Below, piece by piece: positions 1 to 6,241 of a DNA stretch of 10,958 nucleotides (within the stretch, counting starts at the first letter, position 1; each line of letters starts with the position of its first letter). Position numbers and translations under genes: made by a program. The notes beneath the pieces are model-generated. The model searched no databases. It was not told where the DNA came from and saw nothing but the letters and a program-made list of their open reading frames with translations. The stretch lies in NCBI GenBank assembly GCA_039927975.1, contig JBDSTZ010000047.1:1-10958 (forward strand), written 5' to 3'. This DNA is from JBDSTZ01 sp039927975 (GTDB lineage Bacteria; Pseudomonadota; Gammaproteobacteria; Burkholderiales; Burkholderiaceae_D).

Positions 1-111
1 GCGCCGATTCGGCCCAAAACGACTTGTTGAAGGTCTGAAAAATTGACGATTGTTGCCGCTGCTTTCGTTCGTCCGCACTGCGACCGATTTCCGGCTAAAA
101 AGACGAATTGA
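1..111. other. Left-edge DNA beyond the truncated dGTPase, no gene seen
   Basis: This stretch lies downstream of the stop codon of the minus-strand dGTPase fragment. I translated the minus strand in three frames and found no continuation of the dGTPase C-terminal half, such as the RHPL or EAADD motifs expected next. I also see no transposase fragment or convincing terminal inverted repeat. The composition is more AT-rich than the core genes to the right. It may be the far side of a deletion or insertion junction, but the window ends before that can be decided. Confidence 0.4.
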
Positions 112-837
112 TCAGCAGTTCCCTAGCGCTAACCCGACACGCTGCTGAACTGCATCAGCAATGGCCTGCTCAGAGGAAAAAAAACCGTGTTTTTTCTTGG
201 CTCCAACTGAGCCATCTTTGTCTGCCAGCAACGAAGTCGTCGGATACTTCATCATCGCTGACAGTGTTGCGTAAGTGAGATCTAGACCGAAGTCATCGTT
301 CAAGAGTTGAAGCCTAGTGACAAGCCGGAAGGCTTGAGCATTGCCTTCAAATTTCAGAAAATCCTGCTTCTGTATTTCGGACATCGGCCGATTTCGCTCG
401 TTCAGCACTGCCAACTTGCGATCCTTAAACCAACTTTGAATTGCGGCTTCGCCTTGGTGGCCAAAAGGCGGATTTCCTAAGTCATGAACAAGTCCAACCG
501 CTGCGAGCAGTGCTGGAATATCTCTCTTCGCCGTGTCGTTGTCGCCAGCTATCTTGTGTTTGAAAGCAAGTGCAGTTCCGATGCTTCGCGCGAGGTTAGA
601 TACCTCATGTGAATGGGTCAGACGCGTTCTGACGCTGTCATTCTTTTCAAGCGGGAAAACCTGGGTTTTGTCCGCCAACCGTCGCACCGGCGTGGAGAAC
701 AGGATTCGATCATAATCACGCTCGATCTCCGTTCGAGTTTCTTCGGAATCTGAGCTTGCAGCACCGGATTCTTTTTCCTTTTTGCGGCGACTTGGAGCAA
801 GCAACTGTGTCCATCGAGTGTCAAGTGCGTCAGCCAT
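112..837 (-). CDS. Truncated dGTPase-like HD-domain triphosphohydrolase (probable pseudogene)
   Basis: Full-length members hydrolyse dGTP or other dNTPs to the nucleoside and triphosphate with an HD-type metal site. From the ATG at 837 the product is 241 residues; dGTPases usually have about 440-500. The N-terminal half is well preserved: VRRLADKTQVFPLE near 51-64, RTRLTHSHEV (His75) near 70-79, HDLGNPPFGHQGEA from 118 and FEGNAQAFRL near 163-172. The protein ends just after the KHGFF...GLALGN segment, where the family continues into RHPL and EAADD. The Asp that completes the metal site is therefore missing, so catalysis is unlikely. A TTG start at 864 is also possible. I prefer ATG 837 because AAGGA lies 4 bases upstream and the likely promoter would leave almost no leader for the TTG. 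GC is clearly lower than in later genes, which suggests acquired DNA. Such enzymes occur both as housekeeping and as anti-phage genes; this copy cannot be assigned. Confidence 0.8.
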   Translation of the reverse strand: MADALDTRWTQLLAPSRRKKEKESGAASSDSEETRTEIERDYDRILFSTPVRRLADKTQVFPLEKNDSVRTRLTHSHEVSNLARSIGTALAFKHKIAGDNDTAKRDIPALLAAVGLVHDLGNPPFGHQGEAAIQSWFKDRKLAVLNERNRPMSEIQKQDFLKFEGNAQAFRLVTRLQLLNDDFGLDLTYATLSAMMKYPTTSLLADKDGSVGAKKKHGFFSSEQAIADAVQQRVGLALGNC

Positions 838-876
838 GGCTTCCTTGTTTGAATGTTTGGACAACTACCGCTCTTC

Positions 877-905
877 ATCTTACGTGAGACTAAAAATTCC
901 CACAA
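877..905 (-). promoter_or_regulatory. Putative sigma70 promoter of the dGTPase fragment
   Basis: On the minus strand TTGTGG (complement of 900-905) and TAAGAT (complement of 877-882) are separated by exactly 17 bases. Transcription would start about 6-8 bases further on. That leaves a leader of about 30 bases before the ATG at 837 and only a few bases before the TTG at 864. This is a pattern match only. Confidence 0.4.
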
Positions 906-993
906 GGGAACAAGTCCGCGAATGGTCTTCCGCTCTATGAGAGGACTATTTCAGGGCAGACCGTAGAGTGCCTCGTGCACTTCATCCTCTTCC

Positions 994-1056
994 GTGCAAG
1001 CAGTTGTGTCTCTCGGTGCAAGCGGTTGTGTCGTTGGTGCAAAGGGACGTGTCGTC
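994..1056 (+). repeat. Three imperfect 20-22 bp direct repeats
   Basis: Consecutive units start at 994, 1016 and 1037. Their first 17 bases are gtgcaagcagttgtgtc, gtgcaagcggttgtgtc and gtgcaaagggacgtgtc. Units 1 and 2 agree at 16 of 17 positions, and units 2 and 3 at 13 of 17. The spacing is close to two helical turns, which would put all copies on one face of the DNA. They lie just upstream of the TetR promoter. They could be a protein-binding array or the remains of a short tandem duplication. Confidence 0.55.
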
Positions 1057-1074
1057 CAACGCGAAACACACACC

Positions 1075-1103
1075 TTGACCCCGTCCCCCCGCCGGTCTAT
1101 ATT
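1075..1103 (+). promoter_or_regulatory. Strong sigma70-type promoter of the TetR gene
   Basis: TTGACC at 1075-1080 and TATATT at 1098-1103 are separated by 17 bases, which is close to the sigma70 consensus. Transcription would start near 1110, giving a leader of about 25 bases to the ATG at 1136. Confidence 0.65.
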
Positions 1104-1114
1104 AATGACTGCAA

Positions 1115-1125
1115 AGTAAGTTACT
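1115..1125. promoter_or_regulatory. Candidate operator palindrome (AGTAA-G-TTACT)
   Basis: The 11 bases AGTAAGTTACT form perfect 5 bp arms around a single central base. They sit a few bases after the predicted transcription start and about 10 bases before the TetR start codon. TetR-family repressors usually bind palindromes overlapping their own promoter. This site is shorter than a typical operator; only two further base pairs match, at 1109-1110 with 1130-1131. Autoregulation is an inference. Confidence 0.4.
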
Positions 1126-1135
1126 GGATAGCATC

Positions 1136-1783
1136 ATGCAATGCCCTTTTGATAGCTGCAAGCCGAGGTGGGAGCGCCGCAAGAACGCGCGTCCGCAGGA
1201 ATTGCTTGCCGCCGCCCTCGACATTTTCGTCGAGCGGGGCTTTGCCTCCACCCGCCTGGAAGACGTGGCGCGCTTGGCCGGCGTGTCGAAAGGCACGCTC
1301 TACCTGTATTTTGAAAACAAGGAAGAGCTGTTCAAGGCCGTCGTGCGCAACACCATCGTGCCGGTCATCGGCGCCGCTGAAGAGAGCATCGCCGAGTTCG
1401 ACGGCCACAGTGCCGAGCTGCTGCGCAGTGTCATGCTCAACTGGTGGCAACGGCTCGGCGCCACCAAGGCCTCGGGCATCATCAAGCTGGTGATGGCCGA
1501 AGCCGGCAATTTCCCCGACCTTGCCACCTTTTACCGCGACGAAGTCATCAACCGCGGCTCGGCAATGATCGCCGGCATGCTGCGGCGCGCGGTCGACCGC
1601 GGCGAATTTCGCCCGATGAACATCGACATCATGACCCAGGTGCTGATCGCGCCCATGCTCATGCTGATCACCTGGCGCCACTCGGTCGCGCCCTGCGAGC
1701 AGTCCGAACTCGATCCGCTGGCCTTTCTCGACACCTTCCTCGACCTGGCCTTGCACGGCATGCTGCCGCCGGCCGCCGTGTGA
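1136..1783 (+). CDS. TetR/AcrR family transcriptional regulator
   Basis: This is a predicted ligand-responsive DNA-binding repressor of 215 residues, the usual TetR-family length. The N-terminal helix-turn-helix domain is clear: ELLAAALDIFVERGFAST (about 22-39), LEDVARLAGVSKGTLYLYF (41-59) and the following NKEELFKAVV. The rest, about 75-215, is a helical ligand/dimer domain with no motif that fixes a ligand. The start at ATG 1136 has only a weak ribosome binding site, and an in-frame stop at 1106-1108 excludes much further upstream extension. A strong promoter and a small palindrome precede the gene. It is codirectional with the pcm-like, rhodanese and tolC genes, 185 bases upstream of them. 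TetR regulators often control efflux, so tolC is a plausible target, but that is inference. Confidence 0.9.
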   Translation: MQCPFDSCKPRWERRKNARPQELLAAALDIFVERGFASTRLEDVARLAGVSKGTLYLYFENKEELFKAVVRNTIVPVIGAAEESIAEFDGHSAELLRSVMLNWWQRLGATKASGIIKLVMAEAGNFPDLATFYRDEVINRGSAMIAGMLRRAVDRGEFRPMNIDIMTQVLIAPMLMLITWRHSVAPCEQSELDPLAFLDTFLDLALHGMLPPAAV

Positions 1784-1926
1784 GGGCCGGCAAACGTTCC
1801 AAAAATCTTGCCCAAAACGCCAGAGCACCGATTTGGCGCTTTCATCCCTCTCAAACTGCAGACTGTCGCAATTTCCCGCGATCTCGGCCCTCTCGTCGTT
1901 AAGATGTGGGTTCCGAGGCCGTTCAA

Positions 1927-1939
1927 CGATAAAATATCG
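1927..1939. promoter_or_regulatory. AT-rich inverted repeat with possible -10 element before the pcm-like gene
   Basis: CGATA-AAA-TATCG is a perfect 5 bp inverted repeat around three bases, 30 bases upstream of the ATG at 1969. The overlapping TAAAAT could act as a -10 box, but I see no good -35 at the right distance. The 185-base spacer from 1784 is otherwise featureless apart from a weak CGCCA/TGGCG pair at 1818-1838. The pcm-rhodanese-tolC group may therefore have its own promoter here. Confidence 0.3.
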
Positions 1940-1968
1940 GATTATTATTTTTTCCTCGAGTCATTACA

Positions 1969-2619
1969 ATGAATATTGAACAAGCCCGCTTCAACATGAT
2001 CGAACAGCAGATCCGTCCATGGAACGTGCTGGACCAGACCGTGCTCGATCTCCTGCTGGTGGTCAAGCGCGAAGATTTCGTGCCGGCCGCCCACAAGGCG
2101 CTGGCCTTTGTCGACACCGACATCCCGCTGCCTGGCGGCGAAGCCATGTTCACACCCAAGCTCGAAGCGCGCCTGCTGCAGGAAGTCAATCCAAAGAACC
2201 ACGAGTCGGTGCTGGAAATCGGCGCCGGCTCCGGCTACATGGCCGCGCTGCTGGCGCACAAGGCGCGCCACGTCACCACCGTCGAGATCCTGCCCGAACT
2301 GAAAACCCTGGCCGAAACCAACCTGGCCAAGGCCGGCGTGGCCAACGTCACGGTTGAACTGGGCAACGGCGCCGAAGGCTGGCCGAAGGGCGCGCCCTAC
2401 GACGTGATCGTCATTTCCGGCGCCCTCGAATCGCTGCCCGACGCCTTCCTCAAGCAGGTCAAGGTGGGCGGACGCATCGCCGCGATCATCGGCCAAGCGC
2501 CGGTCATGACCGCCAACATCATCACCCGCGTCTCCGAGACGGCGTACGACACGGTCAAGGTATTCGAGACCAGCGTCAAGCCGCTGACGGTGGCGCCAGT
2601 GTCGCACTTCACGTTCTGA
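1969..2619 (+). CDS. Protein-L-isoaspartate O-methyltransferase family protein (divergent)
   Basis: The product is a 216-residue SAM-dependent methyltransferase of the PCMT family, about the usual length. The family repairs isoaspartyl residues in aged proteins. Visible features are the N-terminal FNMIEQQIRPWNV (8-20), typical of PIMTs, REDFVP (34-39), motif I VLEIGAGSGYMAALLA (81-96) and the acidic VEILPEL (105-111). YDVIVISGALESLP (144-157) and LKVGGR-like LKQVKVGGR (161-169) follow. The canonical active-site loop, seen as GQTIS followed by P and VA in E. coli Pcm, is absent. In its place is DIPLPGGEAMFTPKLEARLL (51-70). SAM binding is convincing, but the isoaspartate substrate is not assured. 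The stop is 11 bases before the rhodanese start, suggesting one transcript with rhodanese and tolC. I leave the symbol empty because this branch differs from classical pcm. Confidence 0.85.
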   Translation: MNIEQARFNMIEQQIRPWNVLDQTVLDLLLVVKREDFVPAAHKALAFVDTDIPLPGGEAMFTPKLEARLLQEVNPKNHESVLEIGAGSGYMAALLAHKARHVTTVEILPELKTLAETNLAKAGVANVTVELGNGAEGWPKGAPYDVIVISGALESLPDAFLKQVKVGGRIAAIIGQAPVMTANIITRVSETAYDTVKVFETSVKPLTVAPVSHFTF

Positions 2620-2630
2620 TCGGCCGCGCC

Positions 2631-2954
2631 ATGAATCATCTGAGCGCTCCCGATCTCGCGGCATGGCTGGGCGACCCCGCGCGGGCGCGCCCGCTGCTGC
2701 TCGACGTGCGCGAAAACTGGGAATTCGACACCTGCAAGATCGACGGCTCGACCCAGATCGCCATGAACACCATCCCGGCCCGCATCGAGGAACTCGACGA
2801 GGAAGCCGAGATCGTCTGCATCTGCCACCACGGCGCGCGCAGCATGCAGGTGGCCGCCTTCCTTGAACGCCACGGCTTCGCCAAGGTCAGCAATCTGACC
2901 GGCGGCATCCATGCCTGGGCGCTGCAAGTCGACCCGGCCATGCCGACCTACTGA
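2631..2954 (+). CDS. Single-domain rhodanese-like sulfurtransferase
   Basis: A 107-residue stand-alone rhodanese domain, like GlpE/PspE-type proteins in size. Rhodaneses carry sulfur as a persulfide on a catalytic cysteine. The domain shows LLLDVRENWEF (22-32), the region ending IPARIEEL (48-55) and the active-site loop C65-H-H-G-A-R-S71, a good CxxGxRS match. GFAKVSNLTGGIHAW (82-96) closes the fold. There is no signal peptide, so it is cytoplasmic. It starts 11 bases after the pcm-like stop with no strong Shine-Dalgarno sequence, so translational coupling is likely. It ends 34 bases before the tolC start. Its substrate and its link with TolC are unknown. Confidence 0.9.
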   Translation: MNHLSAPDLAAWLGDPARARPLLLDVRENWEFDTCKIDGSTQIAMNTIPARIEELDEEAEIVCICHHGARSMQVAAFLERHGFAKVSNLTGGIHAWALQVDPAMPTY

Positions 2955-2988
2955 CACCACACTTTCGATGACTCTAATGGAGCAAGCA

Positions 2989-4332
2989 ATGCAGAAATCC
3001 CTGATCGCCGTGCTGATGGCCAGCGCCTTCGTTTCGCTCAACGCCCAGGCGGTCGACCTGATCCAGGTCTACCAGCAGGCGCTGGCCAACGACTCGGCCT
3101 ACGCCAGCGCGCGCGCCTCGCTCGCCGCCGGCCAGGAGCGGGTGGCGCAGGGAAAGGCGGGCTTGCTGCCCACCGTGGGGCTGAGCGGCACCATCGCCCG
3201 CAACCAGAATGACTTTTCGCCCTTCAACGAAGGCCAAGTGGTCGGCAACACGGTCGTGCGCGGCGGCGGCCAGACCCTCAACTCGAACGGCTATACGCTG
3301 TCGCTGCAGCAGCCGCTGTTCCGCTGGGCGAACTGGCAGACCTATCAGCAAAGCAAGCTCCAGCAAGCGGTCAGCGAGGCCCAGTTCGCGCAAGCCCAGC
3401 AAGACCTGATCACCCGCGTGGCGCAGGCTTACTTCGACGTGCTGGCCGCCCAGGACACGCTGGAATTGACGCGCGCGCAAAAGGCCGCGACCACCGAGCA
3501 GCTGGCGTCGGCCAAACGCAATTTCGAGGTCGGCACCCAGACCATCACCGACACGCACGAAGCGCAAGCGGCCTACGACCTGGTGGTCTCGCAGGAATTC
3601 GCCGCCGTCAACGAACTGGAAAACCGCCGCTCCGCGCTGCAGGCCATCATCGGCGCCGCACCGGCCGGGCTGTCGCCGCTCAAGCCGGGCGTCACGCTGG
3701 CCGCGCCGCAGCCGGCCGCGATCGATCCGTGGGTCACCTCGGCCGAGAGCCAGAACTACGGGGTGGTGGCGTCGACCCTGGCCTATGAAATCGCCAAGCG
3801 CGACATCCTGCGCAACCGCGCCGGCCACTACCCGACCCTCGACCTGGTCGCCAGTTCGAGCCACAACAAGGTGGGCGGTCAGAGCACGTCGTCGGGAACC
3901 ACCAGCGGCAACGCCATCGGCCTGCAATGGTCGGTGCCGATTTTCAGCGGCTTCGCGGTGACCAGCAAGGTGCGCGAATCGATCGCGCTCGAAGACAAGG
4001 CCCGCAACGACCTCGAAACGACGCGTCGCAACGCGGCGCTGGCGGCGCGCCAATCCTTCCTTGGCGTGAACAGCGGCATGGCGCAGGTGAAGGCGCTGGA
4101 GGCGGCCGTGGTGTCGGGCACCTCGTCGCTGGAATCGAATAAGCTGGGCTACACGGTCGGGGTGCGGATCAATATCGACGTGCTCAATGCGCAGCAGCGG
4201 CTGTACCAGACCCAGCGCGATCTGTCGCAGGCCCGCTACAACACCATCATGAACGGCTTGCGCCTCAAGTCCGCCTCGGGCTCGCTGCGCGAAGAAGATC
4301 TGGTGCCGGTGAATAACCTGCTGCAGAAGTAA
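2989..4332 (+). CDS. tolC: TolC-family outer-membrane channel protein
   Basis: TolC proteins form the trimeric outer-membrane exit duct for tripartite efflux pumps and type I secretion. I place the start at ATG 2989, with GGAG 6 bases upstream, rather than at an upstream in-frame ATG at 2911 inside the rhodanese gene. This start gives 447 residues and a clean signal peptide, MQKSLIAVLMASAFVSLNAQA, cut before VDL. The mature protein shows the two-fold repeat of outer-membrane factors. DLIQVYQQALANDSAY and a LLPTVGLSG segment come first, then a second half with NRAGHYPTLDLVASS, LQWSVPIFSGF and the closing GVRINIDVLNAQQRLYQTQ. Long Ala/Gln-rich helices are consistent with the periplasmic coiled-coil barrel. 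No inner-membrane pump or adaptor lies in the window, so the partner is elsewhere. A strong hairpin follows the stop. Confidence 0.93.
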   Translation: MQKSLIAVLMASAFVSLNAQAVDLIQVYQQALANDSAYASARASLAAGQERVAQGKAGLLPTVGLSGTIARNQNDFSPFNEGQVVGNTVVRGGGQTLNSNGYTLSLQQPLFRWANWQTYQQSKLQQAVSEAQFAQAQQDLITRVAQAYFDVLAAQDTLELTRAQKAATTEQLASAKRNFEVGTQTITDTHEAQAAYDLVVSQEFAAVNELENRRSALQAIIGAAPAGLSPLKPGVTLAAPQPAAIDPWVTSAESQNYGVVASTLAYEIAKRDILRNRAGHYPTLDLVASSSHNKVGGQSTSSGTTSGNAIGLQWSVPIFSGFAVTSKVRESIALEDKARNDLETTRRNAALAARQSFLGVNSGMAQVKALEAAVVSGTSSLESNKLGYTVGVRINIDVLNAQQRLYQTQRDLSQARYNTIMNGLRLKSASGSLREEDLVPVNNLLQK

Positions 4333-4341
4333 GCTGTTCGA

Positions 4342-4376
4342 GACAGGCGGCGCCGCCGGGCGCTCGTCTGTCCTTT
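4342..4376 (+). terminator. Rho-independent-type terminator after tolC
   Basis: Ten bases after the tolC stop, 4342-4354 pairs with 4359-4363 plus 4365-4372 around the loop GCCG. The stem has 13 pairs, including one G-U, with a single bulged T at 4364. It is followed by CTTTCCT, a weak T tract. The stem is strong enough for termination, but the poor U run lowers confidence slightly. Confidence 0.65.
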
Positions 4377-4429
4377 CCTGGCTCTGCACCATCGGCGCTC
4401 GCCTGGCCCTTCCGGGCTCTGCACCTTCG
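4360..4429 (+). repeat. 35 bp tandem duplication downstream of tolC
   Basis: Two adjacent 35 bp units, 4360-4394 and 4395-4429, both begin GCGCTCG and share GGCTCTGCACC. By hand alignment they differ at 5 positions (30 of 35 identical). A truncated third copy may begin at 4430 (gcgcccg). The first unit overlaps the 3' arm of the tolC terminator. Confidence 0.7.
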
Positions 4430-4472
4430 GCGCCCGAAAACTTCCGCACGCGCCCCTACCTCCAGCTCACAC

Positions 4473-4499
4473 GTCGTGCCGGGCGTTGCCCAACACGAC
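4473..4499. repeat. Second hairpin in the convergent tolC/TraB interval
   Basis: GTCGTG (4473-4478) pairs perfectly with CACGAC (4494-4499). Inside, GGGC (4481-4484) pairs with GCCC (4488-4491) around GTT, with a CC/AA internal mismatch between the two helices. There is no T tract on either strand. It may help end transcription of the minus-strand TraB/GumN gene or be a REP-like palindrome. The rest of 4333-4575 holds no gene I can support. Confidence 0.45.
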
Positions 4500-4575
4500 T
4501 TCACGCGCAGGCGAGAATCCATGGCACCGCCGCCGAGCGTTGCAGTATTCGCGCCAGAACGCGGCGGCCGTGCGC

Positions 4576-5682
4576 TCAGTCGGGCTTGTCGACCTGGTAG
4601 CCCTTGGCCTGCAGGTCCGCCAGGTAGCCCTTCGGATCGAGCAGTCGCTCGACCGACATGAGCGCGAACGTGGACTTGTTGGCCGCCAGCGCCTTTTCCA
4701 CCGCCGCCAGCCATTTCTCGCGCTGGCGCTGTTCGATTGTGGCGATGCCCGGCTGCTTCTTGAGCGCTTCGCTGTCGAGCAAGGCCTTGTGGCAGCTCGC
4801 CGCCTGGTCGGGATAGCGCAGCTTTTCCATCACCGCCAGGTTGCCGATGGCCCAGGCGTTGGCCCGCACCCGAATCGCGTCGACGTCCGTTTCGAGCCGT
4901 TCGATCGTCTTGGCAAAACAATCCTGGTCGGCCAGCGACGACTTCTTGAAGTCCTTGAGCGCCGCTTTCGGCTCCTCCACTTCCACATGCACGCTGGTGT
5001 GGGTGATCTTGATCTTGTTCTTCTTTGCCAGCTGATTGGTCGCCGACCACACGATGTCATTCTTCGACAGCCCGGTCTTGTCGAGCGCCGTGTCGAACAG
5101 GTGCTGGGCGGCGAAAAACGGCCGCTCGCGTTCGATGTCGCTGTCGTCGCCCAGGTATTTTTTCTTGAGCGGCAGCCAGCGCGCGTACAGCTCGGGCGGC
5201 AACACCTGCGCCAGCGTGGCGCCGTCCGGATTCTTCTTGGCGCCTATCAGGCTCGGCAACATGGTCAAGACCTTGAAGGCGCTGACCGGGCCGCTCACCG
5301 AGATCGAGAAACCGCCTTCCGGTGGATTGATCAGTTCCTGCGATTCGAGCAGGATGCGTTCGGCCTGCGCCGAACGCCAGCTCATCTGCTTGGGCAGGGG
5401 CGAATATTTCCCAAGGATCCATAGCACGTGGTCGTCCTTGCTGACCTTCCACAGGCCGGGGCCGGGACGCTGCCCGGTCACCACCACCGCGTCGACTGCG
5501 GGGCTGACGGCCTCCTCGGCGGCCACAGTGGCCGGGGTGGCCGCAGTGGCTGCGTTGGCTGCGGCCCGCGTGGCGGGCGCGACGGGCGCGACGGGCGAGT
5601 CAGCCGGCGCGGCCTCGGTCTGCGCCAGCGCGGGCGCGGCGATGGTGATGCTCAAAAGCGTGGAGAGAATCAGCGTGCGCAT
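4576..5682 (-). CDS. Exported TraB/GumN family protein lacking the GTxH motif
   Basis: A 368-residue protein resembling TraB/GumN proteins, a family related to TIKI-type metalloproteases whose bacterial roles are mostly unknown. It begins with a signal peptide, MRTLILSTLLSITIAAPALA, cut near residue 20-21. An Ala/Pro/Thr-rich low-complexity linker runs to about 65. GPGLWKVSKDDHVLWILG (74-91) is the family's first strand, normally followed by GTxH. Here the sequence is GKYSPLPKQM (91-100), with neither the Thr nor the His. The C-terminal FALMSVERLLDPKGYLADLQAKGY region matches the family's end, where a GAxH-like motif usually precedes the last helix, but no His is present. It is therefore probably non-catalytic or works differently. 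AAGGAAGG sits 5 bases before the ATG. A possible -10 (TAATAT, complement of 5711-5716) lacks a clear -35. It is last in the minus-strand group. Confidence 0.75.
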   Translation of the reverse strand: MRTLILSTLLSITIAAPALAQTEAAPADSPVAPVAPATRAAANAATAATPATVAAEEAVSPAVDAVVVTGQRPGPGLWKVSKDDHVLWILGKYSPLPKQMSWRSAQAERILLESQELINPPEGGFSISVSGPVSAFKVLTMLPSLIGAKKNPDGATLAQVLPPELYARWLPLKKKYLGDDSDIERERPFFAAQHLFDTALDKTGLSKNDIVWSATNQLAKKNKIKITHTSVHVEVEEPKAALKDFKKSSLADQDCFAKTIERLETDVDAIRVRANAWAIGNLAVMEKLRYPDQAASCHKALLDSEALKKQPGIATIEQRQREKWLAAVEKALAANKSTFALMSVERLLDPKGYLADLQAKGYQVDKPD

Positions 5683-5751
5683 CGTGCCTTCCTTGTTTGA
5701 TGGAATGGCAATATTACTCCCGCTGAAATTTCCGAGATGTAAATATTTGTG

Positions 5752-6168
5752 TCAGCCCGCGTTCAGCCCGCCGCGCTGCGCATTGTCGGCGCGTTCGATC
5801 AGCTCGACCTTGTAGCCGTCCGGGTCGACCACGAAGGCGATCACGGTGCTGCCGCCCTTGACCGGGCCCGGTTCGCGCGTGATGGTGCCGCCGTTGGCGC
5901 GCACCAGGTCGCAGGTCGCGACGATGTTGTCGGTGGAGATGGCCAGGTGGCCGTAGGCGGTGCCGATCTCGTAGCTGTCGACGCCATAGTTGTAGGTCAG
6001 TTCGAGTTCGGCGTGATCGGGATTGGTGCCGTAGCCGACAAAGGCGAGCGTGTAGTTGTAGGCCGGATTGTCGTTGGTGCGCAGCAGCGTCATGCCGAGC
6101 ACCTTGGTGTAGAAGTCGATCGAGCGTTGCAGGTCGCCGACCCGAAGCATGGTGTGCAGGATGCGCAT
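5752..6168 (-). CDS. gloA: Lactoylglutathione lyase (glyoxalase I, nickel type)
   Basis: Converts the hemithioacetal of methylglyoxal and glutathione to S-lactoylglutathione, the first step of cytoplasmic methylglyoxal detoxification. The 138-residue product is nearly colinear with E. coli GloA from memory: MRILHTMLRVGDLQRSIDFY at the start, LAFVGYG near 41-47, GTAYGHLA near 69-76 and VIAFVVDPDGYKVELIE near 109-125. All four metal ligands of the E. coli enzyme are in register: His5, Glu56, His74 and Glu122. The short form without the eukaryotic insertions fits the Ni/Co-dependent class. AAGGA lies 5 bases before the ATG. It sits 73 bases after osmC and 69 bases before the TraB/GumN gene on the same strand, so co-transcription is possible but not shown. 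Confidence 0.96.
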   Translation of the reverse strand: MRILHTMLRVGDLQRSIDFYTKVLGMTLLRTNDNPAYNYTLAFVGYGTNPDHAELELTYNYGVDSYEIGTAYGHLAISTDNIVATCDLVRANGGTITREPGPVKGGSTVIAFVVDPDGYKVELIERADNAQRGGLNAG

Positions 6169-6241
6169 AATGGTCCTTGGAAAAATGAAGAAACCTCGAT
6201 TCTATGCGCTCCCGCCCGGCCGTGCAGCAGCCGGCGCCGCA

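Larger units (their letters stand above)
865..1074. other. Intergenic region between dGTPase fragment and TetR gene
   Basis: This is the divergent spacer between a minus-strand and a plus-strand gene. It holds the putative dGTPase promoter and three imperfect direct repeats at 994-1056, described separately. An open frame crosses the repeats and would encode a cysteine-rich peptide. It has no ribosome binding site, and it continues out of frame into the TetR gene, so I do not call it. Confidence 0.5.

Noticed and set aside
1..111. Search for the missing half of the dGTPase in other frames (frameshift hypothesis)
   Set aside because: None of the three minus-strand frames shows RHPL or EAADD-like sequence, so a simple frameshift does not explain the truncation.
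975..1493. Plus-strand open frame with a cysteine-rich start over the direct repeats
   Set aside because: It has no ribosome binding site, the cysteines come from the repeated gtgtc/tgcaa units, and most of the frame overlaps the TetR gene in another frame.
1818..1838. CGCCA/TGGCG pair after the TetR gene as a terminator
   Set aside because: The stem is only 5 bp with an 11-base loop and no T tract.
2974..4449. Long minus-strand open frame opposite tolC (491 codons)
   Set aside because: It is antisense to a well-supported tolC. Its Arg/Gly/His/Gln-rich composition is typical of high-GC shadow frames, and it shows no domain.
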